64,000 nt of DNA from Rhodopirellula sp. SM50 (GCF_002289565.1 NZ_NTFY01000085.1:1-64000); one strand, 5' to 3'. Counted from the first letter of the stretch, positions 7,648-17,437 are shown. Translations and numbers: made by a program. The notes: generated by a model from the letters alone, not told the origin.

Positions 7648-9237
7648 ATGGTTACGTACGACACAATCATCATCGGCGGTGGCCACAACGGATTGATCAC
7701 GGCGGCCTACCTGGCCAAGGCCGGTAAGAAGGTTTGCGTGTTGGAGCGTCGTGGGACGCTGGGCGGATGTGCAACGACCGAAGAGCTCTATCCGGGCTTT
7801 CGGTTTTCGCCCGCCGCCTATGTCGTCAGCTTGCTGCTACCGGAAGTCATCGCCGATTTGCGGCTGAAGGAATATGGCTACCAGGTACTGCGCCGCGACC
7901 CGTCATCGATCACCTTCGATGGCCAGGGCCGGCATCTGGTTTTGGGCCACGACGCGAAGCGAAATTTTGAATCGATCGCGGGATTCAGCAAGAAAGACGC
8001 CGAAGCATTCCCGGCCTACGAGAAGATGCTGACCGAGATCGCCGAGCGGTTGGAACCGTTGTTGAAGTCCGTACCGCCGCAGTTGCCCAGTCGGCTTCGC
8101 AAGACCGGTTTGTGGGACAAGGCCAAGAATCTGGTCGGCGGGCTGAAAACCGGTTCGCTGATGCAGAAGTTGCTGTACGAAGACCCCGCCGCGATGGAAG
8201 TCTTGACCGGTGCGGCCGATCGGATTCTCAATCGTTGGTTCGAATCGGATCTGTTGAAAGGCACGTTGGCGACCGATGCAATCATCGGCGCGTTTCACGG
8301 GCCGTCGTCACCGGGAAGCGCCTACGTGTTGCTGCACCACGTGATGGGTGACGCCGGGGGAGCGCGCGGCGTCTGGGGGTACATCAAGGGCGGAATGGGA
8401 GGTCTGGCCGCGGCGCTTCGTCAGGCCTGCCTGGATCTGAACGTCGACATCAAGATGGAAGTCGAGGTCCAAGAGATCCTGGTCCAAGACAACTCGGTGC
8501 GCGGTGTGTCGACATCCGACGGCGAGTTCGTTGGCAAATCGGTCGCCTCGGGAGTCGACGCCAACCGAACGCTGCTTCAACTGCTCGACTCGCGGCATCT
8601 CCCCGACGAATTTGTTCAACAAGTCAAAAACATCGACTACTCCTCGGCCAGCGGCAAGATCAATCTTGCCCTGGATGGCTTGCCCAACTTTGGTGTCGAC
8701 GCGCAACTGTTGCGTGGCACGATTCACACCACGCCGAACATGCAATTCATTCAGCGCGGCTACCAAGAAGCGCTGGCCGGGAATTACAGCAGCAAACCGG
8801 TGCTGGAGATGACGATTCCGTCCAACGTCGATGACAGTCTCGCACCGCCGGGGAAACACGTCCTGTCGCTGTTCGTCCAATACGCCCCCTACCAACTGTC
8901 CGACGGCCGGCACTGGGACGACGAAAAAGACGCATGGGTCGAAAGCTGCATCGACATGCTGCAGCAGTTTGCACCGGATATCCGCGACAAGATTCTGTTC
9001 ACCCACGCGATGACGCCGCTGGATCTGGAACGGACCTACGGGCTGACCGGCGGCAACATCATGCAAGGGGCGATGCATCTGCATCAACTCGGGCCGTCTC
9101 GCCCGCTGATCGGCTGGTCCGACCACCGCACGCCGGTGAAGAGGCTGTACCTGTGCGGTGCGGCGTCGCATCCCGGAGGCGGCGTGATGGGGGCCTGTGG
9201 ACGAAATGCTGCGGGCATCATCCTGAGCGACCTTTAA
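7648..9237 (+). CDS. PYROXD2-like NAD(P)/FAD-dependent oxidoreductase (phytoene desaturase superfamily)
   Basis: This 529-residue flavoprotein begins with the dinucleotide-binding motif TIIIGGGHNGLITAAYLAKAG and continues CVLERRGTLGGCATTEE, as in phytoene-desaturase-like and PYROXD2 proteins. The C-terminal FAD-contact segment is LYLCGAASHPGGGVMGACG, typical of the family. GAFHGPSSPGSAYVLLHHVMG in the middle is also characteristic of PYROXD2 rather than CrtI. No signal peptide is seen, so it is probably cytoplasmic. No carotenoid genes lie nearby, which argues against a role in pigment synthesis. It lies 41 bp after the oxidoreductase. Confidence 0.83.
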   Translation: MVTYDTIIIGGGHNGLITAAYLAKAGKKVCVLERRGTLGGCATTEELYPGFRFSPAAYVVSLLLPEVIADLRLKEYGYQVLRRDPSSITFDGQGRHLVLGHDAKRNFESIAGFSKKDAEAFPAYEKMLTEIAERLEPLLKSVPPQLPSRLRKTGLWDKAKNLVGGLKTGSLMQKLLYEDPAAMEVLTGAADRILNRWFESDLLKGTLATDAIIGAFHGPSSPGSAYVLLHHVMGDAGGARGVWGYIKGGMGGLAAALRQACLDLNVDIKMEVEVQEILVQDNSVRGVSTSDGEFVGKSVASGVDANRTLLQLLDSRHLPDEFVQQVKNIDYSSASGKINLALDGLPNFGVDAQLLRGTIHTTPNMQFIQRGYQEALAGNYSSKPVLEMTIPSNVDDSLAPPGKHVLSLFVQYAPYQLSDGRHWDDEKDAWVESCIDMLQQFAPDIRDKILFTHAMTPLDLERTYGLTGGNIMQGAMHLHQLGPSRPLIGWSDHRTPVKRLYLCGAASHPGGGVMGACGRNAAGIILSDL

Positions 9238-9264
9238 TCGGCTTCCAGACGTACAATCAATGGG

Positions 9265-12200
9265 ATGCGTCTTAACTTACAAACCAAACTGACGATTTTC
9301 GTTGCGGTGGTCGTGTTTTTGACCGCCACGTTGGCGAATTTGACGAGTTTTCAATTCGCCAAAACCAGTCTGACCGGGCAGATCCACCAGCGATTGCAGA
9401 CCGCCGCACACGATCGCCAAAAACGCGTGCTCGCCTACGTCGATCAGCAGAAAGAACGGGCGCTGCTGGTCGCCAGCCGAACCCGCCTGCGGAGCTATCT
9501 CGCCGAACGGATCGAGGGCACTGTCGGCGAAGAAAGGTTTCGCCAGGGCGTCCAACGGATTCTGATCGACGCCAACTTGAGCACCCCGGAGTTTTTGTCC
9601 ATCTCGATCACCGACCCGCAAGGCCAAGTGATCACGTCGACCGACGAAAGCCACCTTGAGAACAACTACTCCGATCATCCCGACTATTCACAGGGACGCA
9701 TCGATGCCCATTTCGGGACTCCGTTTCAAAACGACGACGGCCGATACGTTGCCTGGTTGACGGCACCGGCAAAGACCAATGACGAACAGTTTCTGGGAGT
9801 CGTGATGGTGCTGCTGGATGTCAAAGGCCTGATCCGGATCCTGCACGATTCCACCGGCCTGGGAGACTCCGGTGAAGTGTTGATTGCTGCGCAACAAGGC
9901 GACCGGCTGCACTACCTGATCCCCTCGGCAAAGCCGCACGACGACGCGTCGGCGAGCCTCGAAACGGAGGCGATGAATCGGGCAATTGCGGAAGATTCAG
10001 GCCAAGAAATCGGTCGCTATGCGGGAACCGATGTGTTGATCGCCTGGCGACCGATCGCCTTGCAAGACCCCAAATTCCAGAAATGGGGCATGGTCGTGAA
10101 AATGGATTGCGATGAAGCGTTCGCGCCGATCGGCAAGCTACGCAACATGCAGTGGTTCCTGGAAGCCGCGCTGGTGTTGCTGAGCGTTCTGGGGGCGTTT
10201 GTCTTGGCCAGACGGTTCACGTCTCCGATTTCGCGACTCGCCAAAACCGCAGACATGATTGCCGGAGGTGATCGCTATGCCCGAGTCGCGGTTGATTCCG
10301 ATGACGAACTGGGACGACTGGGAACGTCCTTCAATCGCATGACCGACGAATTGGTGAGGGCTCAGGTGACGCTCGAAGATCGCGTCGAAGAACGGACGCG
10401 GGAGCTCGCCGAATCCAATCGATATTTACACAAAGCGCGTGAAGAGGCCGATCAGGCGAATCGAGCCAAAAGCGAGTTTTTGGCCAACATGAGTCATGAG
10501 ATTCGCACCCCGATGAATGGGATCATCGGCATGTCGGACCTGTTGGAAGGAACTCCACTTTCATCAGAACAACGCGAATACCTGGGGATGGTTCGCGGGT
10601 CAGCCGATTCACTGCTTCGGCTGCTCAATGACATTCTGGATTTTTCCAAAATTGAAGCCGGCAAACTGGAATTGGAATCGATTGCGTTTGACCTGAGAGA
10701 CACGGTGGAACGGACGGCCCGATCGCTGGGTCATCACGCCGCAGAAAAGGGACTGGAACTGGCCTGCCGCGTCGACCCGGATGCCCCGCAAGTCGTCGTC
10801 GGCGATCCCGGACGGCTCCGCCAAATCATCGTCAACTTGGTCGGCAACGCGATGAAGTTCACCGAGGCCGGTGAGGTGGTCGTTTCCGTGGAACTGGAAG
10901 ACCGCAGCGAAACGGATGCGCAATTGCACTTTTCAGTCCGCGACACGGGGATCGGCATCCCGAAGGAAAAACAAGACAGCATTTTCGAGTCATTTTCACA
11001 AGTCGACGCATCGACCACGCGTCAATATGGAGGCACCGGGTTGGGGCTTTCTATTTCGGGCCAACTGGTCTCCATGATGGGCGGTCGAATCTGGGTGGAA
11101 AGCGAACTGGGCCAAGGGACGACATTTCACTTCAATCTGAACTTAGAAATCGGGCAACCGCTGACGCCCTCTCCCCCGGCCGCGCTGGAAGACCTGGCCG
11201 GTCTGCCCGTGCTGGTCGTCGACGACAATCGAACCAATCGATTGATCTTCAACGAAATGCTTCAGTCCTGGGGCCTGGCCCCGACGTGTGTCGCCGACGG
11301 GCAAACGGCGCTGGAGGAACTCGAGCGCGCCGCCGCGACCGATTCGCCCTACCAACTGGTGCTGCTCGATTGCGTGATGCCGAACATGGACGGCTACGAT
11401 GTCGCCACCAAGATGCTGGAAAACGATCAGCTTCGACACACCAAGACCATCATCATCTCTTCGGCGACCAGCGAAGACAAACAACGATGCAGCGACCTGG
11501 GCGTGGCCAGCTATGTGACCAAACCCGTCGTGCAATCGGAGTTTCTCGAGACGATTCTCAATGCCATGGTGTCGCCCGATGACATCGTGGACACCGATCC
11601 ACCCAGCGATGTCGAGCAGGCCGATGTGGCGTTGCGTGTGTTGATGGTCGAAGACGGTTATGTTAACCAGCGTGTGGCCAGCGGGTTGCTGGAACGCATG
11701 GGACACCAGGTCCAAGTCGCCGGTGACGGAAAACTCGGCGTCGAGGCCTGGCGAGACGGCCACTTTGACGTGATCTTGATGGACTGGCAGATGCCCGTCA
11801 TGGATGGACAAGAAGCGACCCAACAGATTCGTCGCGAAGAAGCGTCCACGGGAAATCACATTCCCATCATCGCGATGACCGCCGCGGCCATGAAAGGGGA
11901 TCGCGAACGATGCCTGGAAGCCGGCATGGACGATTACATCAGCAAACCCATTGACCCCAAGGAATTGGCCATGGTCCTACGGCGACACGCCCCCGACGAT
12001 TCCCCCGACGCCACCGAGGCGTCGAAAGTCGCGCCCACCGATGATGCAACCGTCCAGCCCGACGCCGAGGCAGACGGAGAAGTCACCCCCAGTCCACAAC
12101 ACGCCTACGAGGTCATCGATGTCGAGCACGCCCGCAATCGAATGCGCGGCTGCAACGACGCGTTCTTGACAGAAATCGCCAAAGTCTTACGCGATGAGGC

Positions 12201-12465
12201 GGCACAGCGCGTCAAGGAAATCGAAGAGGCTCTCGCGACAAACGACGTCAAAGTCGTCACCCGAGGCGCCCACACACTCAAAGGCGCCGCGGCAAATTTT
12301 GGCGCCAAACCCGTCGTCGAACTCGCCGAGCAAATCGAGCGTCTGGGCAAAGACGAAGACCTAGCCCCCGTCGCCGGTCTCCTCGAATCTCTCAAACAGC
12401 AAGTCGCCCGACTCGACGTCGAACTGGAGGCCTTTGTGAACCGGCAAGTCGATCCCTCGTCTTGA
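9265..12465 (+). CDS. Hybrid sensor histidine kinase (sensor-HAMP-HisKA-HATPase-REC-REC-Hpt)
   Basis: This 1066-residue membrane kinase is built like BarA/ArcB-class phosphorelays. A TM helix (residues 8-30) and a second at about 296-318 flank a Cache-like extracytoplasmic sensor. HAMP follows (about 318-370), then a coiled coil. The HisKA H-box NMSHEIRTPMNG has the phospho-acceptor at His411. HATPase_c shows the N-box (IIVNLVGNAMKFTEAG) and the G boxes DTGIGIP and GGTGLGLSIS. REC1 has Asp702 (LLDCVMPNMDG), REC2 Asp840 (LMDWQMPVMDG), and Hpt His1003 (GAHTLKGAAANFGA). In REC2 the acidic-pocket phrase is VEDGYVNQ instead of the usual VEDNxxN. No dedicated response regulator is adjacent, so the Hpt output partner is unknown. 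Confidence 0.93.
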   Translation: MRLNLQTKLTIFVAVVVFLTATLANLTSFQFAKTSLTGQIHQRLQTAAHDRQKRVLAYVDQQKERALLVASRTRLRSYLAERIEGTVGEERFRQGVQRILIDANLSTPEFLSISITDPQGQVITSTDESHLENNYSDHPDYSQGRIDAHFGTPFQNDDGRYVAWLTAPAKTNDEQFLGVVMVLLDVKGLIRILHDSTGLGDSGEVLIAAQQGDRLHYLIPSAKPHDDASASLETEAMNRAIAEDSGQEIGRYAGTDVLIAWRPIALQDPKFQKWGMVVKMDCDEAFAPIGKLRNMQWFLEAALVLLSVLGAFVLARRFTSPISRLAKTADMIAGGDRYARVAVDSDDELGRLGTSFNRMTDELVRAQVTLEDRVEERTRELAESNRYLHKAREEADQANRAKSEFLANMSHEIRTPMNGIIGMSDLLEGTPLSSEQREYLGMVRGSADSLLRLLNDILDFSKIEAGKLELESIAFDLRDTVERTARSLGHHAAEKGLELACRVDPDAPQVVVGDPGRLRQIIVNLVGNAMKFTEAGEVVVSVELEDRSETDAQLHFSVRDTGIGIPKEKQDSIFESFSQVDASTTRQYGGTGLGLSISGQLVSMMGGRIWVESELGQGTTFHFNLNLEIGQPLTPSPPAALEDLAGLPVLVVDDNRTNRLIFNEMLQSWGLAPTCVADGQTALEELERAAATDSPYQLVLLDCVMPNMDGYDVATKMLENDQLRHTKTIIISSATSEDKQRCSDLGVASYVTKPVVQSEFLETILNAMVSPDDIVDTDPPSDVEQADVALRVLMVEDGYVNQRVASGLLERMGHQVQVAGDGKLGVEAWRDGHFDVILMDWQMPVMDGQEATQQIRREEASTGNHIPIIAMTAAAMKGDRERCLEAGMDDYISKPIDPKELAMVLRRHAPDDSPDATEASKVAPTDDATVQPDAEADGEVTPSPQHAYEVIDVEHARNRMRGCNDAFLTEIAKVLRDEAAQRVKEIEEALATNDVKVVTRGAHTLKGAAANFGAKPVVELAEQIERLGKDEDLAPVAGLLESLKQQVARLDVELEAFVNRQVDPSS

Positions 12466-12491
12466 TGGCGGAATGACACAATGATTTGAAA

Positions 12492-12559
12492 TGGCAGAAT
12501 CATACGGGGCAGAATCATGGCTTGACCGCTCCGATCGCGGAGCGAAAATCATTCTGCCA
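12492..12559. repeat. GGCAGAATCAT hairpin with inner CGCTCCGATCGCGGAGCG palindrome
   Basis: TGGCAGAATCAT (12492-12503) is repeated directly (as GGCAGAATCAT) near 12509 and pairs with ATCATTCTGCCA at 12548-12559. Inside lies a short hairpin at 12527-12544. It sits between the convergent kinase and sulfatase genes and may act as a bidirectional terminator. Confidence 0.6.
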
Positions 12560-12599
12560 CTCGCGTCTCGCCAACGCCGACAAGACCTGCGGCCCCCGG

Positions 12600-13931
12600 C
12601 TACTTGATTTGAATCGGTGATGTTTCGGGCGGATCGTTGCCTTCGATCTGGTGCATCAACGCTTTCAGCTCAGCAACTTTCTCGGGGTGTTCCGCGGCCA
12701 GATTCGTTTGCTCGCCCAGATCGGATTTCAGGTTGTAGAGTTCTTCGACCTTCTTTCGATCGTCTTCAACCGCGTAGCCGTGAAAGAAGGCGTCGGCTTT
12801 GAGGTATTTCCAATCGCCCTGACGCACGCCGGCGTTGTTGTAATAAAAATGCTCGCGTCCGGTTTCGCGTTTCCCCAACAGCAAGTCGGTTTGATCGATG
12901 CCATCGATGCGGCGATCATTGGGAACTTCAAATCCGGCCAGACGCGCAAAGGTCGGCATGAAGTCGATGGTGGCGAAGATGGCGTCGGAGACTCGTCCCG
13001 CAGGCACCTTTCCCGGCCAGCGGACGATGCAGGGCAGTCGATAGCCGCCCTCATAGCACGACCCTTTGCCGTTGCGGAGCGGACCAGATTGGCCCCAGAA
13101 AATCGATCCCTCGGGATGGCCTTTCTTTCTGTCGGTGTACCTCGGTTGGTTCCACGGCCCGTTGTCGCTGGTGTAGATCACCAACGTGTTCTCTCTCAGC
13201 CCCAGGTCGTCGACGACGTCGAGCAGTCGTCCCGTTTCGTAGTCGAACTCTTCGACGACATCCCCGTACAATCCGCCGGCCGATTTTCCACGGAAACGAT
13301 CCGAGGCATCAATGATGGTATGCATCATCGTGTGGGCGAGATACAACACGAACGGCTTGTCCGGGTCGCGTTTGTCTTTCAGGTACTCGATCGCCTTGTC
13401 GGTGTAGAGTGTGGTCAGGCTGCCCATGTCATCGGTCGCACCGGCCGGTTCATTGTTCTCGTGGAACCGGACATTGCCGTTGTCGTTGGCGCCCAAGGTG
13501 CCGAAATAGTAATCGAACCCTTGTGCATTGGGCATTCGATCGAGAATGGCTTTGCGGTTTGACACGTCCCACTTGCCGATGCAGGCGGTTTGGTAGCCCG
13601 CTCCGGGAATCAACTCGGCGAACGTGATTTCCGACGCAGGCATGCCCCAGCCCTTGCTGCGAAGGGGTTGGCGTCCGGTCAGCAGCGCCGATCGCGACGG
13701 CCCGCAGACCGTCTGAGAGTAGAACGAGGTGAACCGAGTGCCTTCGGCCGCCAACTGGTCCAGCCGCGGCGTCTTGTTTGCCTGGTTGCCGTAGCACGCC
13801 AGGTCGGCGTAGCCCTGATCATCGGTGAAGACGATCAGGATGTTGGGTTGCTCCGCCGCGCCGGCCGCAGCGACAAAAAGAAGAAAAAGCAGCGATGCGG
13901 TGGAGCGGGCAATTCGAACAGATTGACTCAT
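12600..13931 (-). CDS. Sulfatase (formylglycine-dependent), exported
   Basis: A 443-residue arylsulfatase-family hydrolase that removes sulfate esters, probably from algal polysaccharide. The signal peptide is TASLLFLLFVAAAGAA. ILIVFTDDQGYADLACYG supplies the metal-binding Asp pair, and the sulfatase signature VCGPSRSALLTGR has Cys76 as the formylglycine precursor. Later metal and active-site phrases include IYTSDNGPW and the HTMMHTIID region. The frame is open upstream to 13994, but that part is repeat DNA, so the ATG at 13931 was taken. It needs a formylglycine-generating enzyme, which is not in this window. Together with the downstream-strand DUF1552 genes it may form a loose cluster. Confidence 0.92.
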   Translation of the reverse strand: MSQSVRIARSTASLLFLLFVAAAGAAEQPNILIVFTDDQGYADLACYGNQANKTPRLDQLAAEGTRFTSFYSQTVCGPSRSALLTGRQPLRSKGWGMPASEITFAELIPGAGYQTACIGKWDVSNRKAILDRMPNAQGFDYYFGTLGANDNGNVRFHENNEPAGATDDMGSLTTLYTDKAIEYLKDKRDPDKPFVLYLAHTMMHTIIDASDRFRGKSAGGLYGDVVEEFDYETGRLLDVVDDLGLRENTLVIYTSDNGPWNQPRYTDRKKGHPEGSIFWGQSGPLRNGKGSCYEGGYRLPCIVRWPGKVPAGRVSDAIFATIDFMPTFARLAGFEVPNDRRIDGIDQTDLLLGKRETGREHFYYNNAGVRQGDWKYLKADAFFHGYAVEDDRKKVEELYNLKSDLGEQTNLAAEHPEKVAELKALMHQIEGNDPPETSPIQIK

Positions 13932-13962
13932 GGTGATCTCGCAAAACGCAGTTTGGTGAGGC

Positions 13963-14011
13963 GTGTAGGGCATGCTGTGCGTGCCACGGGGCACGCACCG
14001 CGTGACCTACA
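13963..14011. repeat. GTGTAGGGCATGC...GTGACCTAC palindrome overlapping a stop codon
   Basis: Arms 13963-13985 (GTGTAGGGCATGCTGTGCG...) and 13990-14010 pair imperfectly. The right end, read on the minus strand, is GTAGGTCACGC, and its TAG is the stop codon of the DUF1552 gene (14007-14009). Confidence 0.75.
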
Positions 14012-15359
14012 TCGCCAACAATGGATCGACCGTGCCGGTGCTGTCGGCGAAACGCTTCATGTCCAGCCCCATCATGCGGGCCTGGGTCAGCCACAGATTC
14101 GCCAGCGGTGTGCCTTCGGGCATGTTGATGTGCTGACCGGACTGAACGCTTTCGCCTCCGCCGGCGACGATGATCGGCAAATCGTTGTACTGGTGCGTGG
14201 AACCGTCACCCAACCCGGATCCATAGGTGAACAGCGTGTTGTCCAACAGCGACGTCCCATCGGCCTGTTCCACCCGATCCATTTTGTCGATCAAGTAGGC
14301 GTACTGTTCCATGTGAAAGCGATCGACCTTCAACAGATCGTCGATCATTTTGGTTTGATTGTGCGACATCTGGTGATGGCTTCGCGGTTGATCGAACAGA
14401 CTTTCAAACAGGAAGGGCGTGTCCCAGCGTTCGGGTCCGACCATAAACGTCGTGACGTTGGTCAGTCCGGTCTGCAGGGCAACGACCATCAGGTCGCCCA
14501 TCAAGCGAATGTATTCACCGCGGGGCAGATAAGCTTCGGGCGGTTCGTCGAAGTCGACTTTGGCAAGTTCAGCCTTCATGTTTTCCAGCCGATCCATTTG
14601 CGTTTCGATCGTCCGAATCGAATCGAAATACTCGTTGAATTTCAACCGATCGGCGTACCCGAGGTCGCGTTGCAACGATTTGGCGTCTTCCAAGACGAGA
14701 TCGGTCACATCACGGTAGCGATCGATTTCCTGCGTCGAAAACAGTCGGTGATACATCTTCCGCGGATCGCGGATCGATGGTGCCAAGTGCCCCGTTCCGT
14801 ACCACGAGATGTTGTCAAAGTAGATCGATTCTTTGTTATCGCGGTGACTGTTGCAACTGAATTCGAGCGTCGGAAACGGTGTCGCCTTGCCGACTTGATC
14901 GGCGACCAGATGATCCAGTGTCCGGTCCAACGGCCAGGCGGTGCCTTTGATCGTGTACGGTTCCGCACTGCTCAAGTAACACGAGGCGCATTGCGCGTGA
15001 ACATCGGTCCCTTGTTGGAACGTCCGGTCCATGCCGGTGATCAAATTAATTTTGTTCTTAAAGGGTTCCAGCGGGCGCATCGTGGGCGTCAACTCGCCCA
15101 GCGGCTTGACGCTGAAAAAGGGATCCTGCTTACCCAGGGACGTCATGACATTGCCGAGGTTCCCTTTGGGGATCACATCGTTGGCCTCGCCGGGAAAGAA
15201 CCCGCGTCGGACGACACCGATCGGCACGTAGAAATGCGCCATCCGCTTGGGCACGCTGATCGCCGTTCCGGCCGTCGCCAGACTTTCCATCCAAGGCAGC
15301 GACAACGCCGCGCCGCCGAGTCCGCGCAGGAAGGTTCGTCGTGAAGTGCGGTGCATCAT
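14007..15359 (-). CDS. DUF1552 domain protein with Tat-like leader
   Basis: This 450-residue protein starts with SRRTFLRGLGGAALSLPWME, the Tat-like leader typical of DUF1552 proteins. It continues with family phrases such as FYVPIGVVRRGFFPGEAND, GMDRTFQQGTDVHAQCASCY and YGSGLGDGSTHQYNDLPIIV. These proteins are exported and nearly always encoded next to a DUF1587/1592-type heme-binding protein, as here; the biochemical role is not established. Its start overlaps the stop of the upstream partner by four bases (15356-15359), which implies translational coupling. The stop codon lies inside a palindromic repeat. Confidence 0.88.
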   Translation of the reverse strand: MMHRTSRRTFLRGLGGAALSLPWMESLATAGTAISVPKRMAHFYVPIGVVRRGFFPGEANDVIPKGNLGNVMTSLGKQDPFFSVKPLGELTPTMRPLEPFKNKINLITGMDRTFQQGTDVHAQCASCYLSSAEPYTIKGTAWPLDRTLDHLVADQVGKATPFPTLEFSCNSHRDNKESIYFDNISWYGTGHLAPSIRDPRKMYHRLFSTQEIDRYRDVTDLVLEDAKSLQRDLGYADRLKFNEYFDSIRTIETQMDRLENMKAELAKVDFDEPPEAYLPRGEYIRLMGDLMVVALQTGLTNVTTFMVGPERWDTPFLFESLFDQPRSHHQMSHNQTKMIDDLLKVDRFHMEQYAYLIDKMDRVEQADGTSLLDNTLFTYGSGLGDGSTHQYNDLPIIVAGGGESVQSGQHINMPEGTPLANLWLTQARMMGLDMKRFADSTGTVDPLLAM

Positions 15360-17437
15360 TCAGCCTTGGGGTTAGTTTTGCTTTGAAAAGGTTCGCTCCG
15401 GATCACTTCCTTGATCAGCGTTTGGATCTTGTAACCATCATCGGCGGTTGCCGCGGTGATTTGGTCCAGTGCGATCTGATCCGGTGCCGACAGTTCACGG
15501 GCGAGCCCGAAGGACAGCAGGTGTCCGGCCAGCGCGCGGGTGAAACGATCTTTCTCGGCCAGCACCGCATCCTTGAATTCGATCACGTCGCTGAACGCGT
15601 GCTTACGAAACAGCGTGCCCGCGACGTCCACCGACCGCCCGTTCTCATACCGGCTTCGCCACCGGCCGACCGGGTCATAGTTTTCCAACGCGAAACCCAG
15701 CGGATCGATTTGCTCGTGGCATCCTTTGCAATCACTTCGTTCACGGTGCAGCGAAAGCCTCTCGCGCAGCGTCAGATGTTCTTCACCGGCCGCCGGTTTC
15801 TCACCCAGCGGCGGCACATCGGCTGGCGGCGGGTCCGGCGGATTGTTGAAAATGGCGGTCGCGATCCAAGCCCCACGCGTGATCGGTTGGGTTCGGTCGG
15901 GACCGGAGGTCATCGTCATCACGGCGGCGTTGGTGATCACGCCTCCACTGCGCCGATCCGACACGGGAACCCGACGAAACTGCAACACCGTCACTCCGCC
16001 GCCCCGTTTCTCGGTATCCGACGATTCGCTACGAAGCTCGCCATAGGCATCTTCCAACAGCACCGACCGGTAGGTGAAATCGGAGTCAATCAGCTGCGTG
16101 ATTGGATGGTTTTCGATCAAGACCGTTTCGAACAACAGCAGCGGTTCGATCATCATGTGCATGCTGTCGCGGTACTTGGCGAAATAAAAACCGGGATACT
16201 TCTGTGGATTCGGCACCGAAGAAATGATCCGTTCCAACTGCAGCCATTGGGCCGGAAAACTGTCACAGAACCGTTTCAGTTTTCTATCCTTGAGCATCCG
16301 GGCGACCTGGGCGTCCAAGGTTTCGGGTTGTTTCAATTTCCCTGCCGCAGCAAGCTCGAGCAGTTCTGGATCCGGGATGCTGCCCCATAAGAAAAACGAC
16401 AACCGTGAGGCGAGTTCCAAATCATCGACGACTTGAGCCGTCGTCGAATCGCCGGATCGATCGTACAGATAGAGAAACGTTGGCGATGAAATCGTGGCGG
16501 CGGCGATCGATTTCATCGCATCGGTCCATTCGACTCCCGTGGTGAGCTGTCGTAACGTGAACCGGACGTATCGATCGAGAACATCGTCACCGACCGGGCG
16601 TCGAAAGGCGCGGGACAGAAAGGGTTTCAGACGCTGTCGCAGTTCCGTGTCCAAGTCAGCATCGTCTGCCGGCGCGGCAAAAAACGTTTGCCAGATGCCG
16701 ACGTTGTGGGGAACAAAATCGGGACTTTGCGTGATCGATTGTCCGAGCTCAAGAAAGGCTTCCATCAACAAGGGCGACAACGAGAGGTGGTCGCCGCGGT
16801 TGTCGAAACCGTGTTCGGCGCGCAGGTCTTGCGGGAACGCTGCCACGCCCGCCAAACGCGGTTCGATCAACTGCGACTTGCCCAGCGGACGGCTTCCCAC
16901 CGAAACAACCTCGGCCATCCGGCCGGTTTCGGGCTGAAAGTACCCTTTGTGTTCGCGCACCATCCGCTCGGGAAGGGTGAAGACGATGCATTTCAAATCG
17001 AATAAATCGATCACGGCGTTGTTGTATTGAAATCGATTCATCCGCCGGATCGGAGTGTGCGCGAAAGCCTTCTTCTCGGCGACGGCCGCCCGAAGGATCG
17101 CTTTGAGTTCCGCAACCAATTTGCGACGCAGTTTCGGGTCCAGCGGCGGTTCGTCTTCCGGCGGCATCTCCTCCAAATCGAGCACATCGATCAAGCCGCG
17201 GGCGAGTTCCGTGTTTTGTGAGAGACCTTCTGCACGCACCGCCAGCAAATTCACGTCGCCTTCGATTTCGTCGTTCGCACCATGGCATTTGACACAGTGC
17301 TGCTTCAGTGCCGGTGCAAGGGTCTTGGCAAAGGCGTCCGCGTCGGACGCGGCGGCCGAGCAGGAAAAACACAGCAACAGCAGAAGCGGGACGATGAACG
17401 CCAGGGCCGAGAGTTTCTGGAATGCGTGATTCGGCAT
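15356..17437 (-). CDS. DUF1587/DUF1592/DUF1588/DUF1585 cytochrome-like protein
   Basis: This 693-residue protein has a signal peptide (LSALAFIVPLLLLLCFSCSAAA) and an N-terminal c-type heme motif (HCVKCHG) of the PSCyt1 kind. It then shows the planctomycete domain series: FQYNNAVIDLF (DUF1587-like), FLSRAFRRPVGDDVLDRYV (DUF1592/1595-like), DLELASRLSFFLWGSIPD, and near the end ERSDCKGCHEQIDPLGFALEN (DUF1588), then the DUF1585 tail. The partner DUF1552 gene follows with a four-base overlap. The pair probably forms an exported redox or polysaccharide-handling system, which is inferred. The start at 17437 precedes the signal peptide; the frame is open upstream to 17569. Confidence 0.88.
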   Translation of the reverse strand: MPNHAFQKLSALAFIVPLLLLLCFSCSAAASDADAFAKTLAPALKQHCVKCHGANDEIEGDVNLLAVRAEGLSQNTELARGLIDVLDLEEMPPEDEPPLDPKLRRKLVAELKAILRAAVAEKKAFAHTPIRRMNRFQYNNAVIDLFDLKCIVFTLPERMVREHKGYFQPETGRMAEVVSVGSRPLGKSQLIEPRLAGVAAFPQDLRAEHGFDNRGDHLSLSPLLMEAFLELGQSITQSPDFVPHNVGIWQTFFAAPADDADLDTELRQRLKPFLSRAFRRPVGDDVLDRYVRFTLRQLTTGVEWTDAMKSIAAATISSPTFLYLYDRSGDSTTAQVVDDLELASRLSFFLWGSIPDPELLELAAAGKLKQPETLDAQVARMLKDRKLKRFCDSFPAQWLQLERIISSVPNPQKYPGFYFAKYRDSMHMMIEPLLLFETVLIENHPITQLIDSDFTYRSVLLEDAYGELRSESSDTEKRGGGVTVLQFRRVPVSDRRSGGVITNAAVMTMTSGPDRTQPITRGAWIATAIFNNPPDPPPADVPPLGEKPAAGEEHLTLRERLSLHRERSDCKGCHEQIDPLGFALENYDPVGRWRSRYENGRSVDVAGTLFRKHAFSDVIEFKDAVLAEKDRFTRALAGHLLSFGLARELSAPDQIALDQITAATADDGYKIQTLIKEVIRSEPFQSKTNPKAE

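Noticed and set aside
7648-9237. Phytoene desaturase (carotenoid synthesis) as the function of the flavoprotein
   Set aside because: Its internal motifs fit PYROXD2-like proteins better and no other carotenoid genes are nearby.
13590-15344. A 584-codon open frame on the plus strand opposite the DUF1552 gene
   Set aside because: It is antisense to a clear DUF1552 gene and to the sulfatase start, and its translation is Arg/Gln/Val-rich without any family motif, as expected for the shadow of a high-GC gene.
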